13,507 nucleotides of DNA from CAZMXI01 sp964570205. GTDB taxonomy: Bacteria; Planctomycetota; Phycisphaerae; Tepidisphaerales; Tepidisphaeraceae. The notes beneath the pieces were generated by a model, which worked only from the letters and a program-made list of their open reading frames with translations, was not told the DNA's origin and made no database searches. The stretch is taken from positions 1 to 13,507 of the forward strand of contig CAZMXI010000137.1 in assembly GCA_964570205.1 (NCBI GenBank), in the 5' to 3' direction. Below, piece by piece: positions 7,877 to 13,507 of this stretch (positions within the stretch are counted from its first letter, which is position 1; each line of letters opens with the position of its first letter). Both the position numbers and the translations under genes were made by a program.

Positions 7877-8668
7877 ATGCTGAGGTTCCGCGTCATCGGT
7901 TCGTGGCTGCCTGCGCAGGTCGTCTGTCGATGGGCGCCCGGCCGGTATGCGCCACCGCCCGAGGTTTCTGATCTGATCGATCGTGCCTGGGCCGAGACGC
8001 TTGCCCGGCCGGGGGTGCAGGTCTTCGATGGACCGATGTGCCGGCTGGAATCGATCACCGCTAGCACCGACCGGCTGGAATTGGCGCTGAGCCGGACCTC
8101 TTATAAGCCATTTGTGGGAACGAACCTGAGCCATGCATCGGGCATCGCCGACCGGTTTGGTGCCGAGTCGCTGGCCAATCCGGTGGGGGTGAGTTGCGCG
8201 CTGGTCAGCAGTGAGGGACGGCTGATGCTCGGCCGGCGTAACGACAAGGTCGCGTACCATCCTGCCCGGATCCATCCGTTTGCCGGGTGCCTGGAGCCGC
8301 GAGAACCGATGGATGTCTTCATGGAGGCCCTGCGCGAGCTGAAAGAGGAGTTGGGCTTCGCGCCGGCGGATGTGTCGGAGCGGCGCTGCCTCGGCATGGT
8401 TGAGGACATGGCGATCCGGCAGCCGGAACTGGTCATCCTGGTGCGGACGGGCCGGTCGGCCAGTGAGATAGAGCGGCAACTGGATGCGGGCGAGCACCAT
8501 GCGACGTGCTCGATCGAACCCGAGCCCGATTCGGCCGCCCGCGCGGTGCGGGAGATGCGCCTGCTCACGCCGGTGGCGGTGGGCACGATCCTGCTCTGGG
8601 GGCGCGAGGCTTTCGGGCAGGGGTGGTTTGAGCAGACAAGCCGGTTTGTGGTATCCTGTGGGGCGTAG
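7877..8668 (+). CDS. Nudix hydrolase, NUDT22-like layout
   Basis: This 263-residue protein has a Nudix box at 137-161: G137, E143, then R153-E154-L-K-E157-E158-L-G160-F. The REUxEExGU half is perfect, but nine residues instead of seven separate E143 from R153. Nudix enzymes cleave nucleoside diphosphates linked to another group, with Mg2+ held by the box glutamates. The region before the box (TSYKPFVGTNL near 74-84, then LANPVGVSCALV near 99-110) resembles, from memory, the NUDT22 family of UDP-sugar hydrolases. That is the basis of the layout call; substrate assignment is inference. The ATG at 7877 has only a weak CGGGAA ahead of it. A strong intrinsic terminator follows the stop, so it is probably its own transcript. 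Confidence 0.8.
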   Translation: MLRFRVIGSWLPAQVVCRWAPGRYAPPPEVSDLIDRAWAETLARPGVQVFDGPMCRLESITASTDRLELALSRTSYKPFVGTNLSHASGIADRFGAESLANPVGVSCALVSSEGRLMLGRRNDKVAYHPARIHPFAGCLEPREPMDVFMEALRELKEELGFAPADVSERRCLGMVEDMAIRQPELVILVRTGRSASEIERQLDAGEHHATCSIEPEPDSAARAVREMRLLTPVAVGTILLWGREAFGQGWFEQTSRFVVSCGA

Positions 8669-8673
8669 TCGCG

Positions 8674-8703
8674 GCACGGGCATTACCCGCCCGTGCTTTT
8701 CTG
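8674..8703 (+). terminator. Intrinsic (Rho-independent) terminator after the Nudix gene
   Basis: GCACGGGC (8674-8681) and GCCCGTGC (8689-8696) form a perfect 8-bp stem with a 7-base loop, followed directly by TTTTCTGCTTT. It begins 5 bases after the Nudix stop and ends about 27 bases before the next start, so the phosphatase gene needs its own promoter or depends on read-through. Confidence 0.8.
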
Positions 8704-8729
8704 CTTTACGGAAGGATTGCGAAGCATCA

Positions 8730-9551
8730 ATGAGTCTGACCAATGACCTGCAATATGCCGTCGAGCTGGCGCGCGGCGCCGGGCGAATTGTCCTGGAGCA
8801 TTTCGGGCGTGTGGAGCGGCTGACCAAGCGACACGCCGAGGCCGTCACCGAGGCCGACCGCGCCAGCCAGCGCTTCATCGTGGCCGGCCTGCGGAAGCAG
8901 TATCCCAACGATGGCGTGATTGGCGAAGAGAACGACACGGGTGACGCCATCACGTTCGATGCCCCCGATCTGATGGGCCGGGTGTGGGTGATCGACCCGA
9001 TCGACGGGACGAACAACTTCATCGCGGGATTTCCGAATTTCGCGGTGTGCATCGGGCTGCTCAAAGAGGGTTATCCGGTGCTGGGGGTGGTGTATGACGT
9101 CTGCCGCGGGCTGTTCTACACGGCGGCCAAGGGTCATGGGGCGCACATGGGCGAGAAGCGCATCCACGCCCCGAAGACGCCGCTGAGCAACAGCTCGGTG
9201 CTGATGCTGACGGCGAACCTGCTGGACATGGAAGGCAAGCTGCCCGGCTACGCAGCGCGCTGGATGGCGCAGACGACCTGGAAAGTGCGGATCATGGGGT
9301 CGGCGGCGCTGGAGGCAGCGCAGGTGGCGGCCGGCATCGCCCACGGGGCGTTGACGATCCACGGCAAGCTGTGGGATGCGGCCGCCCCGGCGGCGATCGT
9401 CCTGGAGGCCGGCGGCATTGTGACGGACCTGACGGGCAATGCGGTGTTCCCGTTCGACCTGGCGCATTACGACGGCGCCAAGGTGCCCTTCCTGGCCGGC
9501 GGCGTGCAGTCGCATGGCGAGCTGCTGAAAGAGATGTTGGACCATCCTTGA
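8730..9551 (+). CDS. Inositol-monophosphatase-family phosphatase
   Basis: This 273-residue protein has the usual length for the Mg2+-dependent, lithium-sensitive phosphatase family (inositol monophosphatase, histidinol-phosphatase or CysQ type). Metal-binding motifs are all present: VTEAD (39-43), GEEN with E66/E67 (65-68), the signature DPIDGT (D89 and D92) and WDAAAP (W215, D216). The ATG at 8730 is chosen because the N terminus then matches the family; the same frame is open further upstream into the Nudix gene but that part is arginine-rich shadow sequence. GAAGGA lies about 13 bases before the start, longer than usual spacing. The substrate could be inositol phosphate, histidinol phosphate or a sugar bisphosphate; the sequence does not decide it. 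Confidence 0.9.
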   Translation: MSLTNDLQYAVELARGAGRIVLEHFGRVERLTKRHAEAVTEADRASQRFIVAGLRKQYPNDGVIGEENDTGDAITFDAPDLMGRVWVIDPIDGTNNFIAGFPNFAVCIGLLKEGYPVLGVVYDVCRGLFYTAAKGHGAHMGEKRIHAPKTPLSNSSVLMLTANLLDMEGKLPGYAARWMAQTTWKVRIMGSAALEAAQVAAGIAHGALTIHGKLWDAAAPAAIVLEAGGIVTDLTGNAVFPFDLAHYDGAKVPFLAGGVQSHGELLKEMLDHP

Positions 9552-9578
9552 CGTTGACGGCTTGCGCTTCGGCGCGGT

Positions 9579-9782
9579 ATGGGTGATGGCATGAAGCGGT
9601 GGCTGGCTCGGCTTTCGTGGTCCTTTTTGATCGTGGCGCTGGCGCTGGCGTACGACGCCTGGCGCGGCGGCGCTGGCCCCGTCCAGCACCCCGAGTGGCG
9701 AATCCAGCTCCAGTACCTCGGGGCGCTGGTGTTCATCATCCTGTTCATGCTGGGCGTCAAGGCGCGGCATCGGGGGGATTGA
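9579..9782 (+). CDS. Small two-helix membrane protein of unknown function
   Basis: This is a 67-residue frame with hydrophobic segments at about 11-25 (LSWSFLIVALALAYD) and 43-59 (LQYLGALVFIILFMLGV) and basic residues at both ends. That suggests a hairpin with both termini in the cytoplasm. A second possible start, the ATG at 9591, gives 63 residues and begins MKRWL. No strong ribosome binding site is visible. It lies 27 bases after the phosphatase and its stop is 6 bases from the stop of the convergent virus-like cassette. I do not recognise the family. Confidence 0.55.
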   Translation: MGDGMKRWLARLSWSFLIVALALAYDAWRGGAGPVQHPEWRIQLQYLGALVFIILFMLGVKARHRGD

Positions 9783-9788
9783 TCCTTT

Positions 9789-10040
9789 CTATACAAGCCG
9801 TTTGAGCCAGGCGATCACCAGTTCCTGGATCAGGTCGGCGGCGCTCGCGGCGGTGTGGGCGGTGGCGGCGGCGTCCATGGCGCTGCGATAGGCGGGGTCC
9901 TGGGTGATGTCGGCGGTGGCCTGCTCGACGAGCAATGTTTCGTCGAGGATGGCGGCCAGGTGCGGGTGACGCTGGGCGAAGGCGGGCCATTCGGCCGAAA
10001 GCGCCTGCTGGACCTGCTGCTTGAGATCGATCGTGTTCAT
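9789..10040 (-). CDS. 83-residue protein, last gene of the virus-like cassette, unknown function
   Basis: This is a soluble, mostly helical small protein (MNTIDLKQQVQQAL start, WLKRLV end) without signal peptide or membrane segment. AGGAGA precedes the start at good spacing. Its ATG overlaps the stop of the lipoprotein gene in an ATGA, so the two are translationally coupled. I do not recognise the family. Its place in a head-gene cassette suggests a particle- or cassette-related role, but the sequence shows nothing more. Confidence 0.65.
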   Translation of the reverse strand: MNTIDLKQQVQQALSAEWPAFAQRHPHLAAILDETLLVEQATADITQDPAYRSAMDAAATAHTAASAADLIQELVIAWLKRLV

Positions 10041-10474
10041 GGGTGGTCTCCTGTGGAGTTGGTTGAATTCGTCTTGGACAGATCGAACAGGCGCAACTGC
10101 GCCTGTTGGAGGACGAGGATGCGCGACAGGGCGGCGTCGATGGCATCGAGGTTGCGCGACAGCGTTCGGCCGGCCTCCAGGCTGGCGAGGCGCTGGGCGG
10201 CGAAGACGTCGATGGCGGCGGCGTAGGCGCGGCGGTGCTCGATGACCCAGTCGGGGTCGAGCATCTCGGTTTCGCGCACGTCGGCGTCGAAGGCATCATC
10301 CAGGCGGGATCGCTGAACCTTGAAATACTGCTCGATAAACTGCTCGCGCTCGGCGTGGGCAGCGCGGCACAGTTCGATGCCCCGGCGGGACTGCTCGGCC
10401 AGGCGCATCTGCGCCTCGGTGTAAGGGGCGCAGCCGCTGGCGATCAGCAGCGCGATGGCAAGTGCGGTTTTCAT
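10037..10474 (-). CDS. Small lipoprotein in the virus-like cassette
   Basis: This 145-residue product begins MKTALAIALLIASGC, a short signal peptide ending in a lipobox (ASGC, Cys15), so the mature protein should be lipid-anchored. The remainder is charged and helical, with long amphipathic stretches likely to form a coiled coil. AGGAG lies just before the start. It overlaps the upstream membrane-protein gene by four bases (ATGA) and the downstream 83-residue gene in the same way, so the three are expressed as a unit. A lipoprotein among capsid genes could act in host lysis (outer spanin-like) or at the envelope. It is longer than typical outer spanins and I see no direct homology. Confidence 0.7.
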   Translation of the reverse strand: MKTALAIALLIASGCAPYTEAQMRLAEQSRRGIELCRAAHAEREQFIEQYFKVQRSRLDDAFDADVRETEMLDPDWVIEHRRAYAAAIDVFAAQRLASLEAGRTLSRNLDAIDAALSRILVLQQAQLRLFDLSKTNSTNSTGDHP

Positions 10475-10740
10475 GGGTGCTCCTGTCTGAGTTCGCCCAG
10501 GAACTGCTCCTGGGTGGCACTGAGGCGCGACAGCGCCTCGGCGTTCTGGCGTACGACGGCGATCAACTGGTCGAGGGCGACCTTGTCCTGCATGATCCGG
10601 GCGTGGGAATCATCGAGCTGCTGGTCGCGCTGGCGGCTGGTTCGGCGCTCCAGGAGCCACATGGCACCCATGAGGCCGGCCGCGCCCATGCTGGTCAGGT
10701 CTGGGAGGGGCGCTTCGGCAAGGAAGGTCAGCCAGTTCAT
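10471..10740 (-). CDS. Small single-helix membrane protein, possible holin-like (BhlA-type topology)
   Basis: This 89-residue protein has one weak-to-moderate hydrophobic segment (about 13-30, DLTSMGAAGLMGAMWLLE). A basic cluster (RRTSRQR) and a long charged, coiled-coil-like tail follow. The basic cluster directly after the helix predicts N-out/C-in topology, as in BhlA/UviB-type small phage membrane proteins, and argues against an inner spanin. CGGAGAA precedes the start. Its stop overlaps the lipoprotein start. Function is inferred only from size, topology and neighbours. Confidence 0.6.
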   Translation of the reverse strand: MNWLTFLAEAPLPDLTSMGAAGLMGAMWLLERRTSRQRDQQLDDSHARIMQDKVALDQLIAVVRQNAEALSRLSATQEQFLGELRQEHP

Positions 10741-10767
10741 GGTTGTTCTCCGTAGAAGAGTCGGGGA

Positions 10768-11422
10768 TCAGCACCGGCGTAGATCCGTCACGCAGAGGTT
10801 GCGGGCGAGATCGGGGTGGCCGTCGCCGTTGGTGTCGAGCTCGACGTGGATGCCGCTGAGGGCGCGGCGGTAAGTGCGCTGATACAGATCAGCGCGGATG
10901 GTGAAGATGCCGGGGTCGGCCGACGCGGCGGCGAGGGCGCTGTAGACCATCTGCAGCGTCCCCAGCGCGCACGCCCGGCGCAGGGCGCCGGCATTAACGA
11001 CCATGGGCTGATCGGGCAGGTCGGGCTCGATGCCGACGCTGCGCATGAGCAGCTCGCTGACCACCTGCCGCTGGGGCGCGAAGGTGCGAATGGCAAACGG
11101 CAGATCAATCGCCACGCCCACGGGGGCGATGGCCGGTGCGCCGGTTTCGGGGAAGAGGCCATCGTACATGACGCTGAGCGTCAGTTGCGTGGCGGTGTCC
11201 ACCGAGACGATGGGGTAGCTGCCGTTGACAGCGCCGGCCAGCGCCAGGACGTGCCCTGCGGCGATGTGGGCATCGACGAGGTTGCCCTCATCGAGGGTGA
11301 AGATGGTTCCATCGANNNNNNNNNNCGCCGGCGCCGGCGAGCAGAAGCTGGGAGGCGAAGGCGGCTTCGCGGAAGAGGTTGGGTTCCCATTTCAGGAGAT
11401 CGACGTCGTTGCAGAAGATCAT
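10768..11422 (-). CDS. Phage head-tail adaptor-like protein, split by an assembly gap
   Basis: Two reading frames meet at the N gap. From the ATG at 11420-11422 the protein reads MIFCNDVDLLKWEPNLF and on to LLLAGAG. On the other side the frame reads DGTIFTLDEGNLVDAH, ending at the TGA at 10768-10770. The second part is open from the gap itself, so the GTG at 11200-11202 is not a convincing start. The frames differ by one base with a 10-N gap; a true gap of a multiple of three bases (for example 9 or 12) would join them. The complete protein would be about 217 residues. AGGTGA lies before the ATG. Position just after the major capsid gene suggests a head completion or head-tail connector protein. 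I cannot name a family with certainty. Confidence 0.6.
11316..11325. other. Assembly gap (10 N)
   Basis: Ten N interrupt the adaptor-like gene. The flank at 11326-11339 is a perfect palindrome (CGCCGGCGCCGGCG), a likely cause of the broken assembly. Flanking frames show the written length is wrong. Confidence 0.95.
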
Positions 11423-11442
11423 GGTTCACCTGCGAAGGAAGG

Positions 11443-11482
11443 CGCCGGCGGGGGTTTCCCCCCCATTGGGTCCCCGCCGGCG
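11443..11482 (-). terminator. GC-rich hairpin downstream of the major capsid gene
   Basis: CGCCGGCGGGG (11443-11453) and CCCCGCCGGCG (11472-11482) are a perfect 11-bp inverted repeat with an 18-base loop. It lies wholly in the 87-base spacer between the capsid stop and the adaptor-like start. No T run follows on the minus strand, so it is not a classical intrinsic terminator. It could be a partial terminator or a 3' mRNA stabiliser that keeps capsid expression above that of the genes after it. Confidence 0.5.
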
Positions 11483-11509
11483 ATGGCGGCGGCGTCAGGG
11501 GTCCGGGAA

Positions 11510-12670
11510 TCAAGGTTCGAGGAGGCCTTCGATCAGGCCGTGGGCGTTCTCATTGCGGAATTCCAGGGTGTATTCGCCGATGACCTGGCCGGCCTCGCGG
11601 TCGCCGGTGGCGGCGAGGGGCTTGAAGTGGAAGCTGCGCCCGGCGAGGGGCATGACCTCGATGCGGCTGGAGTCGAGCAGGAGGATCATGCCGCGGGGGA
11701 CCCACCGGCTCATGACGATTCTGCAGATGCCGAAGTCGCTTTCGTAGACGCTGACGAGGTTCCGGTAGTGCTCGCTGTTGGCGGCGAAGGAGCGGTTGGC
11801 GAGCATCCAGACATTCATGGCGCGTTTCTGTGCTGCGCCGAGGACGATGAGATCGACCTGGCCGTTTCCGGATTCCCAGATTGCCTGCATGGCCTTGTTG
11901 AGCTGGACCTCGGTGAGGGAGGGGTCGGCGGGGAAGTCGCCGACGCCGGGCGTGAAGCGGTTGGTGGCGACGGACTGGACGATGCCGCGCATGGTGCGAC
12001 GGACGGTGGACGATCCCTGGGGGTTGGCGGCGGGGGCCGCGCCGTTGACGACGCAGTTTTCGAGGTCGCGCATGAGTTCGCGCAGTCGCTGCTGCTTCTG
12101 GTAATCCAGTTCATCGGCGACGCCGATCTGGCGGACGGCGAGTTCGGAGCCGCTGACCTCGACGGTGGAGGAGAAGATCTGGGTGTAGTTGCTTCGGCGG
12201 ACGCGGCTGGTGAAACGAGCGGCGGCGGAGTCATCGCCTTCGAGGGCGGCGTTGCCGAGGATGTGGATGACGGCGTTGTCGGAGAGCGCGGTGGCGGTGG
12301 TGCCGCCGTAACCGCGGACGACGGTGAGGGTGTTCGTGCCCTCGTTGACGGCGGTGACGAGCATGACCTCGGCGGCCTGGTCGAGGCGGATCTGATCGCC
12401 GACGCGGAAGCGGGAGGCGTGATCGACGACGAACGCGGTGTCGGTGGTGGCGTTGGCGTAGGTGCTGTCGTTGATGGCGTCGGTGTTGGGCAGCAGTTCA
12501 TCCTCGAGCCATTCGTGGATGGTGGAGCGCGCGGGGCGGAGGGGATCGCCCAGGGCGTCGAGGAGTGCGGTTTCGTGGGGCGCGTTGATGGAGACGAGGT
12601 CGCTGACATCCTCGGCGAGCTCGGGCAGGGTCGTGCCTGCGGAATAGGTGGCTTTTCCGGTGAAAGACAT
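11510..12670 (-). CDS. Phage major capsid protein, DUF5309/SU10 major-head type
   Basis: This 386-residue protein has the length and landmarks of the SU10-like (DUF5309) major head proteins of tailed phages, an HK97-fold group. The N-terminal arm (MSFTGKATYSAGTTLPELAEDVSDLV) leads to HEWLEDELLP near residues 52-61. A beta-rich insertion follows (VGDQIRLD, VMLVTAVN, TLTVVRGYGGT). Next is the helical spine around QIGVADELDYQKQQRLRELMRDLENCVVNG, a DLIVLGAAQKRAMNVW strand-helix unit, and the C-terminal RNENAHGLIEGL. It should self-assemble into the head shell. AAGGAG precedes the ATG at ideal spacing, which fits high expression. No separate protease or scaffold gene is visible; the 64-residue upstream protein is the only candidate. 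Confidence 0.88.
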   Translation of the reverse strand: MSFTGKATYSAGTTLPELAEDVSDLVSINAPHETALLDALGDPLRPARSTIHEWLEDELLPNTDAINDSTYANATTDTAFVVDHASRFRVGDQIRLDQAAEVMLVTAVNEGTNTLTVVRGYGGTTATALSDNAVIHILGNAALEGDDSAAARFTSRVRRSNYTQIFSSTVEVSGSELAVRQIGVADELDYQKQQRLRELMRDLENCVVNGAAPAANPQGSSTVRRTMRGIVQSVATNRFTPGVGDFPADPSLTEVQLNKAMQAIWESGNGQVDLIVLGAAQKRAMNVWMLANRSFAANSEHYRNLVSVYESDFGICRIVMSRWVPRGMILLLDSSRIEVMPLAGRSFHFKPLAATGDREAGQVIGEYTLEFRNENAHGLIEGLLEP

Positions 12671-12704
12671 GGGGTGCTCCTTATGTGAGTTTCAGGGTTC
12701 GGGG

Positions 12705-12899
12705 TCAGATGACAGCGCGGCGGAGGCGCAGGTATTCGGCGATGAGCCTGCGGTTGCGGGTTCGGGTGAGCTCGCGGGCGAGCTCATGCAGGCGTTCGGC
12801 GGGGTCGGGTTCGCGCTGCTCGGGGTGCAGGGCGGGCGGCGGGGACGAGACCGGCGGTGCGGGGCCGTCGCCAACGGGGATCACGATCTCTTCGGGCAT
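12705..12899 (-). CDS. 64-residue protein between portal and major capsid genes
   Basis: The short protein has a proline-rich, acidic N-terminal half (PEEIVIPVGDGPAPP) and a basic, helical C-terminal half (ERLHELARELTRTRNRRLIAEYL). AGGAG stands 6-7 bases before the ATG, which supports real translation. The place between portal and capsid genes is where phages often encode scaffold, protease or small head proteins, but at this size only a small accessory or scaffold-like role is plausible. I do not recognise a family. Confidence 0.6.
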   Translation of the reverse strand: MPEEIVIPVGDGPAPPVSSPPPALHPEQREPDPAERLHELARELTRTRNRRLIAEYLRLRRAVI

Positions 12900-12959
12900 G
12901 TTGGGACTCCTGTGAAAAGGGTTTTGAGGGGAACGCGGTCATCGTCCGTGGATTGGGGT

Positions 12960-13475
12960 TCAATAGCCGAGTTCCTTGAGGACAAGGTCTCTGGGGACGC
13001 CGAGTCGGGCCTTGGCTTCGGCCTCCTGGAGTTTTTCGATCGCGTTNNNNNNNNNNNNNNNNNNNNNNNNNNNNNNNNNNNNNNNNNNNNNNNCGGGGAG
13101 GGGGCTGGGCCAGTGAAGCTCGATGCGGCGTTCTGCGGGCGTGGTGTCGAAGAGGCCGGCGCGGTCGAGCCAGGCGAGGGCGAGTTCGATCATGCGCTGG
13201 ATGCCGAGGCCGTAGGTGGTGCGTTTCTTGTCGGTGCGGGCGAGCAGGGAGATGAGGGTGAGGCGCAGGGCGGCGGCGCTGGTGAGCCGGCCGACGCGGT
13301 TCTTGATGACGCCGGCGGCGATGGGGGAGACGCCGCTGGTCTTGTCGAGGGCCTCACGGACATCGGCGATGTGCTGATCTTCGCCCTCTACCCGCGCACC
13401 GGCCTTTCTTTTCTGCGCTACAAATACAAGCTCGATCCGGCGGTCCCCGGCGAAAAACCCAAAACCCTCGACCAA
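12960..13475 (-). CDS. Phage portal protein, C-terminal part, with assembly gap and doubtful 5' end
   Basis: The reliable part runs from about 13385 down to the stop at 12960. It reads DVREALDKTSGVSPIAAG, VGRLTSAAALRLTL, LHWPSPLP, then after the N gap EKLQEAEAKARLGVPRDLVL and KELGY. This matches the C-terminal region of SPP1-gp6-like portal proteins, with the SGVSP loop, the LTSAAALRL helix and the final helical wing. The portal forms the 12-subunit ring through which DNA enters the head. A portal should have several hundred more residues; here the frame continues only to a stop at 13485-13487. The sequence before DVREALD (start TTG at 13475) is unlike any portal. The true gene is therefore cut near 13366-13390. 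The gap of 47 N keeps a compatible frame. Confidence 0.6.
   Translation of the reverse strand: MVEGFGFFAGDRRIELVFVAQKRKAGARVEGEDQHIADVREALDKTSGVSPIAAGVIKNRVGRLTSAAALRLTLISLLARTDKKRTTYGLGIQRMIELALAWLDRAGLFDTTPAERRIELHWPSPLPXXXXXXXXXXXXXXXXNAIEKLQEAEAKARLGVPRDLVLKELGY
13047..13093. other. Assembly gap (47 N) in the portal gene
   Basis: Forty-seven N lie between LHWPSPLP and NAIEKLQE of the portal-like frame. Both sides read in the same frame with the written size, so the estimated length is plausible. Confidence 0.95.
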
Positions 13476-13507
13476 AGTTTGATTTTACTTTCTTTAGGAA
13501 TCCAACG
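13366..13507 (+). pseudogene. Plus-strand reading-frame fragment at the right edge, possibly a carboxyltransferase C-terminal region
   Basis: From about 13366 the plus strand is open to the window end and reads like a protein: DVLIFALYPRTGLSF, then LRYKYKLDPAVPGEKPKTLDQ. The DVLxxALYP start recalls, from memory, the C-terminal part of pyruvate carboxylase subunit B/oxaloacetate decarboxylase alpha chains; this is tentative. There is no start codon or ribosome binding site here, so it is at most an internal fragment. The last ~37 bases are AT-rich unlike the rest of the window. It overlaps the non-portal-like part of the minus-strand frame, and I think this strand is the real coding one here. 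It is either a rearranged gene piece or a foreign read end. Confidence 0.3.

Noticed and set aside
8484..8729. Upstream extension of the phosphatase frame
   Set aside because: It overlaps the Nudix gene, is arginine-rich, and is interrupted functionally by the terminator. The family N terminus begins at 8730.
10106..10873. Plus-strand open frame across the small cassette genes
   Set aside because: It crosses three minus-strand genes that have good ribosome binding sites and ATGA overlaps. Its own translation shows no domain or signal.
11225..12688. Long plus-strand open frame opposite the major capsid gene
   Set aside because: It is rich in Gly, Asp, Ala and Val in repetitive fashion, runs through the N gap, and lies opposite a protein with clear capsid features and a good ribosome binding site. 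It results from high third-position GC on the other strand.
9789..13475. Gene transfer agent as a firm call
   Set aside because: The sequence shows head genes but not the full conserved GTA set, so this stays a hypothesis in the findings.
1..13507. CRISPR arrays, tRNA or rRNA genes, insertion sequences
   Set aside because: No regularly spaced repeats, no cloverleaf-like or rRNA-like sequence and no transposase frame were seen on either strand.

Overview
The window is high-GC, tightly packed bacterial DNA. It has two parts: about 9.8 kb of ordinary chromosomal genes, then about 3.7 kb of virus-like head genes on the minus strand. The gene content suits a Gram-negative bacterium and, as an inference only, a member of the Planctomycetota or a related PVC-group lineage. 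The reasons are a long prepilin peptidase with a charged insertion, an exported SAM-methyltransferase-like protein, an uncharacterised secreted sugar-hydrolase-like protein and a FabI-type enoyl reductase. No rRNA, tRNA, CRISPR array or insertion sequence was seen, and no stretch over 300 bases lacks a gene.

Region 1 (1-3970, plus strand) holds the 3' part of an alpha/beta hydrolase, a zinc-free quinone oxidoreductase (MDR family), a 206-base spacer with no convincing signal, and a close-packed run of aroK, prepilin peptidase and a LapA-like membrane protein. Region 2 (3996-7670) has a minus-strand secreted glycoside-hydrolase-like protein with its own candidate promoter, a divergent fabI, and a minus-strand exported methyltransferase-like protein that converges on fabI. 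Region 3 (7840-9782, plus strand) has a Nudix hydrolase with a candidate promoter and a clear intrinsic terminator, an inositol-monophosphatase-family phosphatase and a small two-helix membrane protein.

Region 4 (9789 to about 13385, minus strand) reads, in transcription order: C-terminal part of a portal protein, a 64-residue protein, a DUF5309/SU10-type major capsid protein, an adaptor-like protein interrupted by an assembly gap, a small membrane protein, a lipoprotein, and an 83-residue protein. The last three are translationally chained by ATGA overlaps or near-overlaps, and nearly all genes have a strong AGGAG-like ribosome binding site. This is the head-assembly part of a tailed phage, prophage remnant or domesticated particle. 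Terminase, tail, integrase and lysis enzyme genes are not in the window.

The sequence is a scaffold with two N gaps (11316-11325 and 13047-13093). The last ~120 bases appear not to belong to the portal gene. They read better as a plus-strand fragment of another protein, so the right end is either a rearrangement or an assembly chimera. The most interesting part is the capsid cassette and its two abrupt edges.
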